From Steromphala cineraria (Eukaryota; Mollusca; Gastropoda; Trochida; Trochidae): 64,000 nucleotides of DNA. Below the pieces are notes generated by a model. It was not told where the DNA came from. It did no database searches and saw only the letters and a program-made list of their open reading frames with translations. How positions within the stretch are numbered: the stretch's first letter is position 1; the number at the start of each line of letters is the position of its first letter. Of this stretch, positions 45,192 to 57,073 are shown piece after piece. A program made the translations under genes and the position numbers. The stretch spans positions 1,302,001 through 1,366,000 of the forward strand of contig OU744730.1 in the NCBI GenBank assembly GCA_916613615.1, given 5' to 3'.

Positions 45192-45227
45192 ATGAAGAAG
45201 TATTTTGCCAAAGATAACAAAGGACAG
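45192..45227 (+). CDS. Possible first coding exon, 12 codons
   Basis: ATG with A at -3 opens MKKYFAKDNKGQ and runs straight into a donor-like cag|gtaact at 45228, phase 0. Upstream are the YY1-like motif (45123) and two CRE-like sites (44756-44787), which together look like a TATA-less promoter. Against it: upstream ATGs at 45137 and 45150, a downstream exon that I could not find, and a length so short that coding potential cannot be judged. Downstream DNA is a small repeat and LINE relics, so any second exon would be far away. Confidence 0.22.
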
Positions 45228-45310
45228 GTAACTATTTACTGGTGTTGCAATTATTTTCGCGACACATTGTGTCAATCGGAGTTTTTGAACGCGATATTTA
45301 CGTGGGTTGT

Positions 45311-45414
45311 AGTCAAAACGGCGACAAACCAAAACGGCGACAGGCCGTTAGTCAAAACGGCGACAAATTAGACGGAACGGCGACAAAAATAACTAGTCAA
45401 TACGGCGACAAAAT
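45311..45414 (+). repeat. Irregular CGGCGACA repeat
   Basis: Five copies of cggcgacaaa or cggcgacagg within 104 bp, mostly preceded by agtcaaaa or agtcaata, spacing about 17-31 bp. An imperfect minisatellite. Confidence 0.8.
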
Positions 45415-45444
45415 AGCATTTGTAAAAATTTAACAATTTTAAAA

Positions 45445-45634
45445 GTTTTAAAAGTGCTATGTTATCAGCATAAAGTAAAATACTTAACATGCTGCCGTCT
45501 AACTGAAAACCAATTATATAAACTGAAAAAACTGATAAAACACATCCATGACGGACACCAAACTGAACTTGATAATTAGTTTCATTATAATTTATACGTT
45601 TACAATGACGATTGACTTTATCAAAAGCCTTCAT
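45445..45634 (-). pseudogene. Short LINE reverse transcriptase relic
   Basis: The minus strand reads MKAFDKVNRHC (end of RT motif A), FGVRHGCVLSVFSVYI (motif B) and LLYADNIALL (motif C). The second catalytic Asp of YADD is Asn here. Only about ten residues separate motifs A and B, where 50-60 are usual, so an internal deletion has removed most of the palm. Non-functional. Confidence 0.75.
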
Positions 45635-45829
45635 GATAGAAAAGATCCTGTGTACTAAGTGATAATGATCACGGCCAATCGTGCTCTCATTGATGCCCCT
45701 CCGATATCAATCAGTGTCATAGTAATTGGTCGTAGTTAATCAATCGACTTCAGCAATCAATGCTTAATTGGAAGGAATTGGTTATTGTTCTATAGTTACT
45801 GATACTGTGATTATTTATTCACTTGTTAA

Positions 45830-46330
45830 TTCAAGTCAAGTCAAGTTTATTCTCATAAGTCATGAATTTATGACATAGAGTGAACAAATAATAAGACAGT
45901 AGTATTACATACATATTAATGGAGCATACGCGATCCATATTTGATATAAAGAGCAATTTTTACAAGTATTGGTTTAGATGTGATGGACATCAGTGAGATA
46001 AATTTCTCTATGGATGAATGTTTACAATAATACGCTGGAAGATATTTGTGTCTTAATTCATTAAACATATTACATTATAACATAAAATGAAGCTCGTCAC
46101 CGATCTTACACTTACATGAAGGGCATAATCTATGTTCTTTATCAATTTTATACCATCTTCCGGTTTCAATTGGAAGTCTGTGATTACATGTTCTAAGTTT
46201 CGTCATATATATACGTAAGTTCATAGTTAAAGTTCTTTCATTTACAGTTCTTCTCAGCAGTAAAGCTGCATGATCTTAGTTACTTAGTTTGTTTAGAATA
46301 AATATCCAATCTACTGAGTGGAATGTTTTC
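45830..46330 (-). pseudogene. LINE 3' end with short-repeat tail
   Basis: The minus strand from about 46330 reads TKLRTCNHRLPIETGRWYKI, then HRLCPSC, KIGDELHFML and ELRHKYLPAYYCKHSS. This matches the conserved H-x-L-P-I-E-x-G-R-W and C-x2-C...H-F...C block at LINE C-termini, with a shift at the final Cys. The element ends at about 45830 in a three-copy ttgac tail (gacttgacttgacttg on the minus strand), as expected for a 3' terminus primed on target DNA. It lies downstream of, and is probably distinct from, the RT relic at 45445. Confidence 0.75.
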
Positions 46331-47245
46331 AAGTCTATTAACAATTAAAAGTAATTCGGGTATAGATTTACATTTTCCTTTTTTGGTATGCATTTAATGT
46401 TCAAAGGGTCAAGATCACCTGTAGTGTGCCTGGTCATTTTTCATCAGAAATGAAAGTTGTTTACATGATGACTTTTAGTTACGCGCGATCTATCCGATGA
46501 GTAAAACTATGATCAAAGCTTATGGAGATGTAGTTTAGATATCTAGGAACAATGTTCAGTCAATTATGTTTCATTACCTGCAACGAAAATAACGTATTTT
46601 CTTTTTTTTTGTTCAATGTACACTTTATGACGTCAACAAAAAGTCAAACATGGTGGCAAATGGCTTTGATTGATGGTGTAACTTCAATAAACATGTATGA
46701 ATACCTATTAAATTCATGCTGAGAGATTTTTTAAGTCAGAAGATATTTATTTATATGTAATTATCAATTTATAGTATAGATATATTTAGTTCTAAGTTGG
46801 GAATGTAAGGGAATGTACATTTATGTACACCCCGGCACCTGGTAGGCGTTTCGTGTATGTACATTATGTTCAGGCTGGCGCTAAGGGGGTTAAAGGTGTT
46901 GTAATTTTGAACTTGCATTTTTCCGTAGATGCTATAAATAATTTTCTATTTGCTTTAATATTTCGAAACTAAGCGGTCTTAATTGGCTAAACTTCTCCAA
47001 GTTTGCCGCCTTGTCTCATGCGGCCGGTTTCTTTCGAATGCCATTTGTTTACTCTGGGTTTTTCTTGTTCATCGATGAATTATATTAATGTTGTCTCCCT
47101 AAAAAAATTCACCCTGTACATTGCAGGATCTCATTGTCACAAGTGCCACTGGTTTGTATTATGAATACGTTATTTTATTATGTTTATAAATTTGGGACTT
47201 CCAATTTGGTTTTACCTACCCACACCTCTAAGAAAATAGCGCTTA
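46331..47245. other. Spacer, no gene
   Basis: No coding or repeat signal beyond short chance frames. Confidence 0.4.
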
Positions 47246-47400
47246 ATCCTTTCAACTCCAAAAGCTAAATCATTTCAACTCCAAAAGTTAAATCCTTTCA
47301 ACTCCAAAAGCTAAATCATTTCAACTCCAAAAGCTAAATCCTTTCAACTCCAAAAGCTAAATCATTTCAAATCCAAAAGCTAAATCCTTTCAAATCCAAA
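47246..47400 (+). repeat. 23-bp tandem repeat, about 6.7 copies
   Basis: The unit aatcctttcaactccaaaag plus cta alternates with a form having catttc for cctttc. The last two units have aaatcc for aactcc. Confidence 0.95.
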
Positions 47401-47464
47401 TTTCGTAAAAAACATTTATTTGATAGATTTATACATAATAAATATAATGTAAAATCAAGTCATG

Positions 47465-47693
47465 CTACTTCTTTTTCTTACACATAATGAATTAAAAGAC
47501 TGGTGTTCACAAAAAATGACCGCCAATGGATTTTAGGTGAATATTCATACTTTGTTCTCTGACTATGGAAGATTGGCTTATATGCAATGAGATTTTTGAC
47601 ACTGTCAAAACAATACATTTAGCGTTAACGTACAAATATCAGTGAGAAATTTAAAATATAAAATCATCAAAAAACGTGCTACTGCCCCTTTAA
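47465..47693. repeat. Partial copy of the 360-bp MITE
   Basis: Inverted relative to 26182-26541. It retains one terminus (acgtgctactgcccctttaa) and interior blocks ttcacaaaaaatgaccgcc and gacactgtcaaaa; the other end is missing. Confidence 0.75.
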
Positions 47694-48250
47694 GTGACAT
47701 ACATGTACGTAACAAGATAATCTTAATTCAATCAAATGTCATATGAAAATTGGAACATTGACCAATCCGACAATCTGACCAAACCGACATTTTCTCCGAT
47801 CCGAACGAGTGTCGGTTTACACAGATTCCACTGTAATGCGTTTATACGTAATTATACATCCATAATTAATTGATGTTTAAAATATTCAGCCTTTAGTAGA
47901 TAGATACATATTTGGAATAATTACTTTGGTGTAAATCTCATTTTATTGGGTGCCCCTGAGTAACAAAGTTGGGTGTTTTGGCAGCAATGGGCTTCCCTTG
48001 TTTTATTTATAGGTCACATCAAAGGTTCCCCTTCATGTGTTACATGTCTTCTAATTGGCAACCATATTGCCACTTCCTTTACCTACTTGTTGTCTGCTGA
48101 GGTGGAAACACTTATTTCATTTCCAGGTATGGCGATTTTCTTATCCATCTCCATCTGCTTTAATTTTATATCAAACTCGTTTAAAAGGTGTCTAATGTTA
48201 CCTAAAAATAAGTAAAAGTTTTTGCAAAAGTTGTTCAGATTTTGCATTTT
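47694..48250. other. Spacer, no gene
   Basis: The 80-codon plus frame at 47973-48215 contains hydrophobic stretches but no start context, splice sites or family match. Not called. Confidence 0.35.
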
Positions 48251-48850
48251 TAGCTCATCTGGCCTGTAAGGCCCGATGGGCTTATGGCATGGCATGGTGT
48301 CCGGCGTCCGTCCGTCTGTCTGTCCGTCCGTCCGTCCGTCAGAAAACTTTGTGGAATTTCGACTTCTTCTCCAGAACCATAAGGCCTAGAAAGCTGAAAC
48401 TTTGTGTACAGACTCCTTGGCTAGTGAGGATTTGAATTGTAGCTTTGGTAGCCCTGTGACCCCTAATAAGGGCCACAGGGGCCACGCCCTAAAAACCTAT
48501 TTTCATCTTCTTCTCCAGAACCATGAGGCCTAGAAAGCTGAAACTTTGTGTACAGCCTCTTTGAAGAGTGAGGATTATAAATTGTAGCTTTAGTGACCCT
48601 GTGACCCCTAATAAGGGCCACGGGGGTCACACCCTAAAAACCTATTTTCATCCTCTTCTCCAGAACCATAAGGCCTAGAAAGCTGAAACTTTGTGTACAG
48701 ACTCCTTGGCTAGTGAGGATTATAAATTGTAGCTTTGGTTGCCCTGTGACCCCTAATAAGGGCCACAGGGGCCACGCCCTAAAAACCTATTTTCATCTTC
48801 TTCTCCAGAACCATGAGGCCTAGAAAGCTGAAACTTTGTGTACAGACTCC
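48251..48850 (+). mobile_element. Tandem-core element A, copy 2 (3' truncated)
   Basis: Full left end tagctcatctggcctgtaag, a (TCCG)n run, then about three and a half units of 144-145 bp (ttcttctcca at 48364 and 48508, and so on). It stops abruptly at gtacagactcc at 48850, with no gatgagct end. Confidence 0.85.
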
Positions 48851-49944
48851 AATCGTAGAGAGTCTTTATTGAAAAGTTCGGAGTGTCAGTTATGTCTTAC
48901 ACAGTAAATCAATCTTGCCTAAAATAATCTTAGAAACATATCTATACCCCCCACTATCTGCTGTGCCTAGATATGCCCAAAACCATAAGTGAATAATAGC
49001 TGCTTAAGTTTGAATGCCCAGTTGTAACGTTTTCTATCACAGGTTTTATATTATGCCATTTACGAGATAAAGACGATCGCTAACCTAAGTTGATAGCACA
49101 GGGTCTTTTATTGTAGACACGCACATCTTGCTGAGACAACATAAACGCTCCTGAGGAAAATATTGCAACAGGGCTACAAGCGAAAGCTTGTTTGAGTCAT
49201 TGTAGCATGCACTATCAGATCTCAAAGGGTCCTTTCAACTCGCTCGGCTTTGTCCCGAGCCGAAGTCACAAGTCCAATTGTTAGACAGCGGAGAAGAGCG
49301 TGTGAATAAGCCTTGCCATTTGTATCGATCATATCACATTTTCAAAAGGTATTTCAAACAGTCTTCAAATCTTCTATTGAGTGGCAGACGAGCATTGCCT
49401 AAAATGGAAAAACGTTCCTGGAGAAAATATGAATTACTATCACACGTGACTACTCTTCTGTGTCGCAAGCCAGTTTTGTCATGCAATCGTTGGATTGGGA
49501 TTTTACGCTGTTCAGTTTACATGCATGTGTGCATATAATGTTTGCATGGATCGTTTGGTGATGTGATTTTATTTTTTGTAACTTGGTATTCATAACCTGA
49601 AACCATTGTCAAATCTTTTTTCAATTGGTAGCAATAACATTATAAATTAATTGCTCATATGTAAATTACCTTCTTTATTCCAAATGTATTCTAAGTTATG
49701 GTCTCAAAAATGAATCTGAAATATAACATAATTCATACTCCCAAGTCACCTCAACACCTCAGAAAGAAAGACATTTGAGAATACAGTGCTTTTATTTTGA
49801 ATCGTATAATATTAATTTATAATTTATAAATTTTAGAATAAACAATGAACAGAAGACATATTCACATCCACCTCCTCCACGAAGTGACTCGTCCTGGGGT
49901 AAAACATTCGGGAGATATGCCTATGAAGGATTTACATACCAAAT
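48851..49944. other. Spacer, no gene
   Basis: About 49160-49270 is slightly GC-richer (gctcggctttgtcccgagccg, a short hairpin). The 86-codon frame at 49278-49538 has no recognisable domain. Confidence 0.35.
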
Positions 49945-50735
49945 AAGGACTTACATACCAAATAATGTCCAAGAGGGAAATGCCTCAGTAGTTAATAACA
50001 TTAAATACCTTTTGGTGCAATGGAAATATGATACTTCTTGACCATTGCTCAGGAAAATTACCAGATATAAATATACAATTAAATAGTCTACTAACGTATA
50101 TCGTAAATATTTGCGAATTATGTCTAAGCATTTCTGGTACAATTCCATCTGGTCCAGGACTTTTCTTTAACTTTAGGTTGAGAAGTGCTGTTTCATCTTC
50201 CTTAGGTGTTATATCATTATTGAGAATATTGTTAAAATCATCATTATTACAGTCATCACAAAAGACAGAACGATCGGCATGTATGGTCATATACTCCTTG
50301 GAAAATTGTACAAAATCATCATCTATCACTGATATTCAATACTGATCGAAAATAACCAATCCATTCAGTACTGCTGATACTAGAAGTTAACTGCACAGAA
50401 CGTTTACTGAAATACTGGACATGTGACAAAAACGACTTTGCGTTATTGTTTGAGTAGCAATCCAAAATGTCCTCGGTAGATTTAACTAAATACTGTTCTC
50501 GTTTGTGACGACACATTTCTCTAAATGTATTACGTAAGGTATGAAATTTGGTTAAAAGTACTTTATCTCCCGTCAGTCTGAATCTATTCAAAATGTCAAT
50601 CTTTTGTTTCTTAGTATCTTCACATTCGTCATCATACCAACGAGATTTCCTACCCTTATTGGTTGGTGCCCAAAGGTTTGATTTTTCTAAAACTTTTCTC
50701 AATTCTCTGTATATTACTCTTGATATTTTCAAAGG
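49945..50735 (-). pseudogene. LINE relic: linker and start of reverse transcriptase
   Basis: On the minus strand from 50732 the first frame (to 50319) has KSRWYDDECEDTKKQKIDIL and REMCRHKREQYLV, the linker between endonuclease and RT. The next frame (50329-49985) has LKLKKSPGPDGIVPEMLRHN, FPEQWSRSIIFPLHQK and VINY, then TGA where CGA (Arg of N-Y-R-G-I-S-L-L) is expected, then GISLLDIIW. It therefore stops after the first RT block; the catalytic motifs are absent. Truncated at both ends. Confidence 0.8.
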
Positions 50736-51543
50736 GAAGCCGCGCCAATCACACGTGTTGTGTCCAAATCAAAAGACCAATGAACAAAGCTGTAGCAAAA
50801 AATGCATTACGTCACCATGTGGGTAATACAAAATATTTAGCACATTAAACTGTGGAATATGATTTCGCTTTAAATGTCATGTTAAAAGGGAAACAATATT
50901 TTCTATTAAAGACGCTGATAAATGTTAACAGACTCAATCAAAAACATCTTAGTTTTGAAGAAGAGTCTGCACTTGTTCCTGATAAGAGCATTATTTCGCT
51001 CAGATCAAGTATTTTGTTTATTATCTGTAATACTACTGTTAATAATTAACCATCATGACAAGAAGATATCGTTTTGGCAGTACGTTTTGCACAATTTTCT
51101 GTCATTGTCAACGATACATGGCAACACAGTGCTTTTACTTCAAGTAACTACATCACAATGCCAAAACATCATAAACATAGTGACCTCACTATGCAATGAC
51201 ATCACTGTCTTGAAAATCTAGTGTTGTTGTGTTCAGAGATATTTTTTATTAATACTCGTGTTAATATTAGTTCGGTTCCGAATGACATAAACAGGTATCG
51301 AATCTACGTTAGACCACGAAAATTAAAAAACACAGTAGGTTTATCTCCTAAATCGTTTATATTTTCAGTGAACAAACCGACTACTTTCTACAAACGAATA
51401 CCTACAATGTCAATTTTTGTGTGAGTTAATTGCAATATAAAGATATATTTTAAAGAGGCCATTAGATAGTGAATAATTTTACCATGGTGGTTTGAAAGGA
51501 AAGGAAAAGTGTGAACGGTTTTATCTTATTTATTATGACTTTT
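50736..51543. other. Spacer, no gene
   Basis: Overlapping short plus frames (50852-51424) show no recognisable motif. Nothing called. Confidence 0.35.
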
Positions 51544-52106
51544 TAGCTCATCTGGCCTGTAAGGCCCGATGGGCTTATGGCATGGCATGGTGTCCGGCGT
51601 CCGGCGTCCGGCGTCCATCCGTCCGTAAACTTTGTGGAATTTCGACTTCTTCTCCAGAACCATAAGGCCTAGAAAGCTGAAACTTTGTGTACAGACTCCT
51701 TAGCAAGTGAGGATTATAGATTGTAGCTTTGGTAGCCCTGTAACCCCTAATAAGGGCCACAGGGGCCACGCCCTTAAAACCTTTTTTCATCTTCTTCTCC
51801 AGAACCATAAGGCCTAGAAAGCTGAAACCTTTTGTACAGACTCCTTGGCTAGTGAAGATTATAAATTGTAGCTTTGGTTGCCCTGCGACCCCTAATAAAG
51901 GCAACAGGAACGTCCTTCAAATCTATTTTCATCTTCTTCTCCTGAAGTATAAGGCCTAGAAAACTGAAACTTGTCGCCTATATACTTAATTTTATGATTG
52001 GTGCCCCTGTGGCCTCTTCAAAGGGGGAATCACATTGGCCACACTCTACAGCATAACTGATGATGAAGCCTGATGAGCTACAGAGCCAATGGCTCTATTT
52101 TTTTCT
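51544..52106 (+). mobile_element. Tandem-core element A, copy 3 (complete)
   Basis: Both ends are present: tagctcatctggcctgtaag at the left, and gcctgatgagctacagagcc plus a T-run at the right. The microsatellite differs from the other copies (ggcgtcc repeated three times). The core has about two full 145-bp units plus the diverged last unit, so it is shorter than copy 1. Confidence 0.85.
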
Positions 52107-55100
52107 CTTATGAAAAGATAGACGCCACAGTGCATTATCCATAGTACGTTATGATCAATCTCCGTATTTTTACAACACATATCAATAATAAAATAACTAA
52201 ACAATATTTACCAGTGGTTGATCTATTCAAGATATATAAGGTTTCGATTCGTATCGAAAATGAAACAATGTTATATATGGGATCACACTGTTTTGCATAT
52301 AACTTTCCGCGTATTGGTAAAGTCACATCCATCAAAGCGATTCGGACAACAAAAGTAGTTCAGAGTATTTCTTAGATATTAGCGTACTTGCTTCTTGCCT
52401 TTTTTTTAAATCAGAAATTAACACATAATCGTTTGGTGTGAAGGAGGTTTGTCTCCAGATGTTATGGTAGATACGTAAGTGGCGACAGGCCCGGTGGGCG
52501 GGGCGTCACGCTCTAATGAGTTTTCAAAGCGTATGCCTGTTAATTTCGGCGGCGGCGGCGGCGGCGGCATTCTGAAATCCGGTTATAAAATGCTGATTAA
52601 AAGTCTAATTTATGTGTGTGTTGTCTCAATTATATGCTCATTGCATTCTCATAGATAGTGGTACTAGGGATATTGCGCTATCATTCTTAGAAAAAATACA
52701 TTGCATTACCTCTTTAATATCAGCTTTAACACAAGGTAATGCGCAGTGAACATGAGTGAATATGATTTCCCCGTGAGCTGTACAGTGATTAAAAAGAAAA
52801 TCCAAGCATAGTTGCTAGTGTCCCTGACATTGATACCCGCTCAGCAGCAATCGTATATATGGTTAAGGCTGCAATCTACGTTTCCTTGTAAATATTGAAA
52901 ATAATAATGTCCTTAAAATTATCTTTTAAATGTAAAAATTTCTCAAGTATGCCTGTAAGTGAACAAAATCGCTCCAACTCAGCCATAATATTTTTTAATT
53001 ATTTAATTTAATTATTTGTTAATAATATGTAATTAAGGTTATGTTTGCATACGTTATCTGTATCAAATTATCAAATACGGGGAAGTATTGATGAGATCGA
53101 AACGTTTGTTGGTCTAGAAATGTAAGAAAAAACTTATCGTTGAAGTTAAAGTAATTTTCTTCTTTAAAAAATGTTTTATGAAATTCACGTGTGATTTAGG
53201 GTTTAATCTACGCTATAGGCCTTCTAAATATGTTAAATAGGCCTAGAAATGTCCGAAAACTGGTAGATACTCGTGATAGGATAATTTCAATTCAAAGTTC
53301 TGTCTGTTTCTCAAGTTTGATTGTAAATTTGTAAATAGAAAAACACAAACTCGCATGGACTTATTTGATTCTATTTGATTATGCAAAACGATCTTGTATT
53401 TGATGTTATGAGCCGACGACGATCGACCTCTTCGATTACGGGCCCGATCAAAACACCAGTTCATCAAAGTCATTCAAAATGTTCTAATCTATTGAACTAA
53501 TATGTGTAAAGATAGTATTGTTACACGTGATAATAAGAACCAAAGGGCTTATCTCACGGCTTAGATAGCGGTTTGAAGAGGTATACTACGCCATTATTAT
53601 CTTCAGACTACCCGTAAAAAGACTTGTGAAATTCGTATATAGATAATTAATACTGTTAATCAAACGTTAAAAGAGTTGAATTTTAAGTTTTACTGAAAAA
53701 TAATGTCTAGTTCTAGAGAGAGGTTAACTATTTGTTTTGAAAGGGTCATTAACTCTTCAGCTGCAGATAGAAACTGAAAATATCGGTTCAAAGTCACGGT
53801 CTTTGTATTGGTTTTTGTTTGTTTTTCACAGATTCCTTTATTAGAAAAGGCGGGAAATTGATAAATATATATAAAGTCTATAATTTACATTTGGCAATAT
53901 GTATTATCGCGTTAACACTAAAATGTAACGTGTAAACTTGATAGCTATAGTGCTTCCTGTTTCAATCTAATTGAAATAAATTACATTCGAACCGTTTGTT
54001 AGTAGGTTGATTGATGTGTTATCAGGGTCCGTTACAAATAGCATTCCTACGTTAAATTCTGAGACATTGACATGTCATGTTTGGACAGCGATAACAATAA
54101 ATCTGGTTGGAATTATTTGATGAAAATTCATACTCATATTATATGATTACAAGACGTTCAAACAACACCAATAAAAGAGTCTGATTTTTACTTTCGATTT
54201 TTGGGAAAAACACATATTCAATTGTGCACTTTCATTGGGAATGAGTATAAATACGAACAGGTGGCGAACATGCTAAACGTCTTCGTGACGCCTGAGATCG
54301 GCAATATGGCTGCCTTAACTCCTTCACTCTTGTATATAGAGGGGGTAGATCTTTCTTATCTACGTTTTACCTACATTTTATTTACATTATCAGGTTCTTT
54401 CTGACTCCTGTAAGATGATTGTTTACAATCTAGCATAATATCATTCTCTCCCCTCAGAGGCAGATCAAGTCATGTTAATTTAGCCTCTGTTATATTACGC
54501 CGACTTTGTGGGATGGAATGGGAGATGCCTGATTGTAGGCAATCAGTTAGTTAGTTGTGCAATCAGACGCTGTTCTAAAATCGTCATTTTGGCTACTGAA
54601 TCATGGCAGAGCATTGTGATATGAACCAACCTTTCAATACAAGAAGCGTAATATTTGTTGTATCAAATGTCTCGCTACATGCATGCCTGTAAGCCCAAGT
54701 TCATGACGCATTCATTGTTCCCTGAAGTTCATCAACGTGCTGCGTTACGATTCTTGTAAAATGTTGATAAAATAATAATGATATAATTTTACTCTTTGAA
54801 ATTTTAATCAATATTTATAAATATTACGAACATTTCTCGTTTCTCGTTTCTCCTGTCTATTAAAGTTTCAAGATAAGATGAAACCTAAATGTTATTATTA
54901 TTTTCCTTCAAAACGTTTACTGAGTATACGAATCGGTTTATAGTTAAGTTAAGGGGAGTCTAGATGTGTCAATGTTGATCAAGCTTTCTGAATTGACAAT
55001 GAAAACAAATGAAAGAGGAAAAGAAAAGTCAACTCAAGTGGTGATAAATACTATGTAGCGTCATGTTGACATTAATTCGGAAACGAACAGATAATGGTTG

Positions 55101-55895
55101 TTATTCATTTATTGTTCAGCTTCTAATAGATTAAAGAGACACGGGATTTTGATCGAAAACCGGACAATGTGGCCCTAGTGGCGCGCGCAAATTCGTCAAA
55201 CGTAATTTTGAAACCTTTTCATAAGCTGACAGGAAGATATATTCGATTCGATAGTGTTCATTAGGTATTGTAACTAATAGGCAGATTAATTGGATGCATA
55301 ATTTCGAATATATAACGTATTTGAGATGGTTTATTTCTTATTTTTCCATAAAATCCAGCATTTTAGAGGTATTATGCATATATGGATATATTTCCAAGTC
55401 CAGTGGTGAGATATGAACTTCAATCAGCATATTAGATATTTTGTAGCTTATCAAAACCAAATAAGATAATAAACATACTCTGTGTCACTTTAAACTTACG
55501 AATACCACAGCAGGATAGCCAAGAAAATGATTAATATGGAAGGGGATGTGTGCCAAAAATTAATTCATGTAGACAAGTAACTCACAAAATGTAAAAGGTC
55601 GTTCTCAACCTCTTGCAAACTTGCATTATTCATTGATAATCAACTCGATTTAGTTTTAACACAATTTAATCTTCATCGTGTTGTCAGCTCAGCCCGGATG
55701 TCTCGCGGGGAGCATTAGAATTAAAAGTCCATAAAAGATAACTGGCAAGTATTAACTTAAAGAATAAATCCTGATCTTTAGAGTCTCTGACTAGAATAAA
55801 CACTGAAAGGATGCACTTAAAACTTGAACTATCACTTGGACAACAGGCTATAAATGGAATGAACTTATTTACACTTATAGGACAGTCATAACACA
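52107..55895. other. Long AT-rich region without recognised genes
   Basis: There is a GGC trinucleotide run of about seven copies at 52547-52568, within a locally GC-rich patch (gtgggcggggcgtcacgc at 52495). Otherwise only short chance frames (53243-53473 minus, 54201-54404 plus) without motifs. I see no RNA gene, promoter or element. Confidence 0.35.
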
Positions 55896-56193
55896 TTATA
55901 CATAGTCCTTGACACTCTCTGGACGTTTTGATTCCCGACCACTCCTAGTTGGAACAGTCTCTTGAGGAGTGACAGGAGTAGACTTGTCCTTGGATTCCGC
56001 CGTTGGTTTCTCGTCAGCTAGTTTCTTGACAGGAGTCTTAGACAGATCAGCTCGTCAGGTAGTCGGTCTGCTCTGCGTTGGTATTGAAGGATTTGGCTTT
56101 TCCTTCGACTGCTTCAGGTGTACCCGTTTTCTACGAAGAAGACTGCTCTCGTCTGTGATTACTTCATAGCTGCGTTCATCTAGTCTTTGATGG
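55896..56193 (-). pseudogene. Ty3/gypsy pol C-terminus relic
   Basis: From about 56193 the minus strand reads RLDERSYEVITDESSLLRRK, then RVHLKQSKEKP, a Pro/Thr/Ser/Lys-rich tail with TRSGRESKRPESVKDYV, and a stop at 55896. This is the pattern after the integrase core of gypsy elements: S-Y-x-V-x-T...R-R-N-R-x-H-L, then a basic tail ending R-x-P-x-R-x-x-D-Y-V. One in-frame TGA interrupts it near 56055. No integrase core, LTR or other domain is seen nearby, so it is an isolated 3' fragment. Confidence 0.6.
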
Positions 56194-56214
56194 ATTACTG
56201 TTGTATTTCTGTCT

Positions 56215-56460
56215 TTATTCCATAACATGTTTTATAGACAAAAACAACTTATGTAAAACATCGTCCTCCTTTGATTCCAAAATAGAGATTAATCCAGAAC
56301 ACTTTGCACTCGATTTTCGTAGATAATATTTCGTGCATAATATATCTAGTTCAATAACAAATGAACAATCAAATTTAAAATGTATTTCGTCTTCAATAGC
56401 ATCATTGCATATGGACATAGTCTTTGTGATCTTTGAAGTGAGATATATCTTCCTTGGTTT
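56215..56460 (-). pseudogene. LINE C-terminal relic
   Basis: The minus strand reads KPRKIYLTSKITKTMSICND, then AIEDEIHFKFDCSFVIELDI and YYLRKSS, ending KLFLSIKHVME before a stop at 56215. The I-E-D-E-x-H-F-x-F-x-C block is characteristic of LINE C-termini. It abuts the gypsy fragment in the same orientation, separated by about 20 bp. Confidence 0.65.
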
Positions 56461-56868
56461 ATCATATTGTTCTTATATGGGACACCCATGTTACCTTGCC
56501 GACACTAAGTGACAATCATCTTGTTAGTTATTTCGGATGTCGATTTTAAACAAATATTTTAAACATGTTATCTGTGAGTTAATGTAAAGTGGATATCTTC
56601 CACATTCGCCATAAATCATACAATTAGGAGTAGGTATTCCAACACATCAGAACTTGTCAACATGCTAGAAGGTAAATTCTTTGCAAACATTCATATCTTT
56701 GATAACCCCACACTTAAGATTCATATAATAGAATAGGTTGTATTTGAATACCAAACAGCTTAAGAAATGTCAGAACTCCTTTTTATGTTAAACAGACATG
56801 ACACTGAGCAATGTAAGAGCGCTTTCACATCTACGCAATATAGGCCTAACTGTTTGTCAGTAAAAGCG
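56461..56868. other. Spacer, no gene
   Basis: Unique AT-rich sequence; the last 50 bp are a degenerate unit of the following array. Confidence 0.4.
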
Positions 56869-57073
56869 CTCTCACATCTACATCTTATAAATGTTTGTCT
56901 GCAAGTGAACTCTCATATCTACACTTTATAACTGTTTGTCTGCAAGTAAACTCTCACATTTACACCTAATTACTGTTTGTTTGCAAATAAAGTCTCACAT
57001 CAACACCTTATAACTATTAGTTTACAAGTAAACTGTCACATCTACCCCTTATAAGGGCTTGTCTCCAAGTGAG
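56869..57073 (+). repeat. 41-bp tandem repeat, 5 copies
   Basis: The unit ctctcacatctacaccttat continues aactgtttgtctgcaagtaaa. Five units of exactly 41 bp with 10-20 percent divergence, preceded by a degenerate sixth (56821-56868). Confidence 0.92.

Noticed and set aside
54201..54404. 67-codon plus-strand frame
   Set aside because: No splice sites, no domain, length expected by chance in this base composition.
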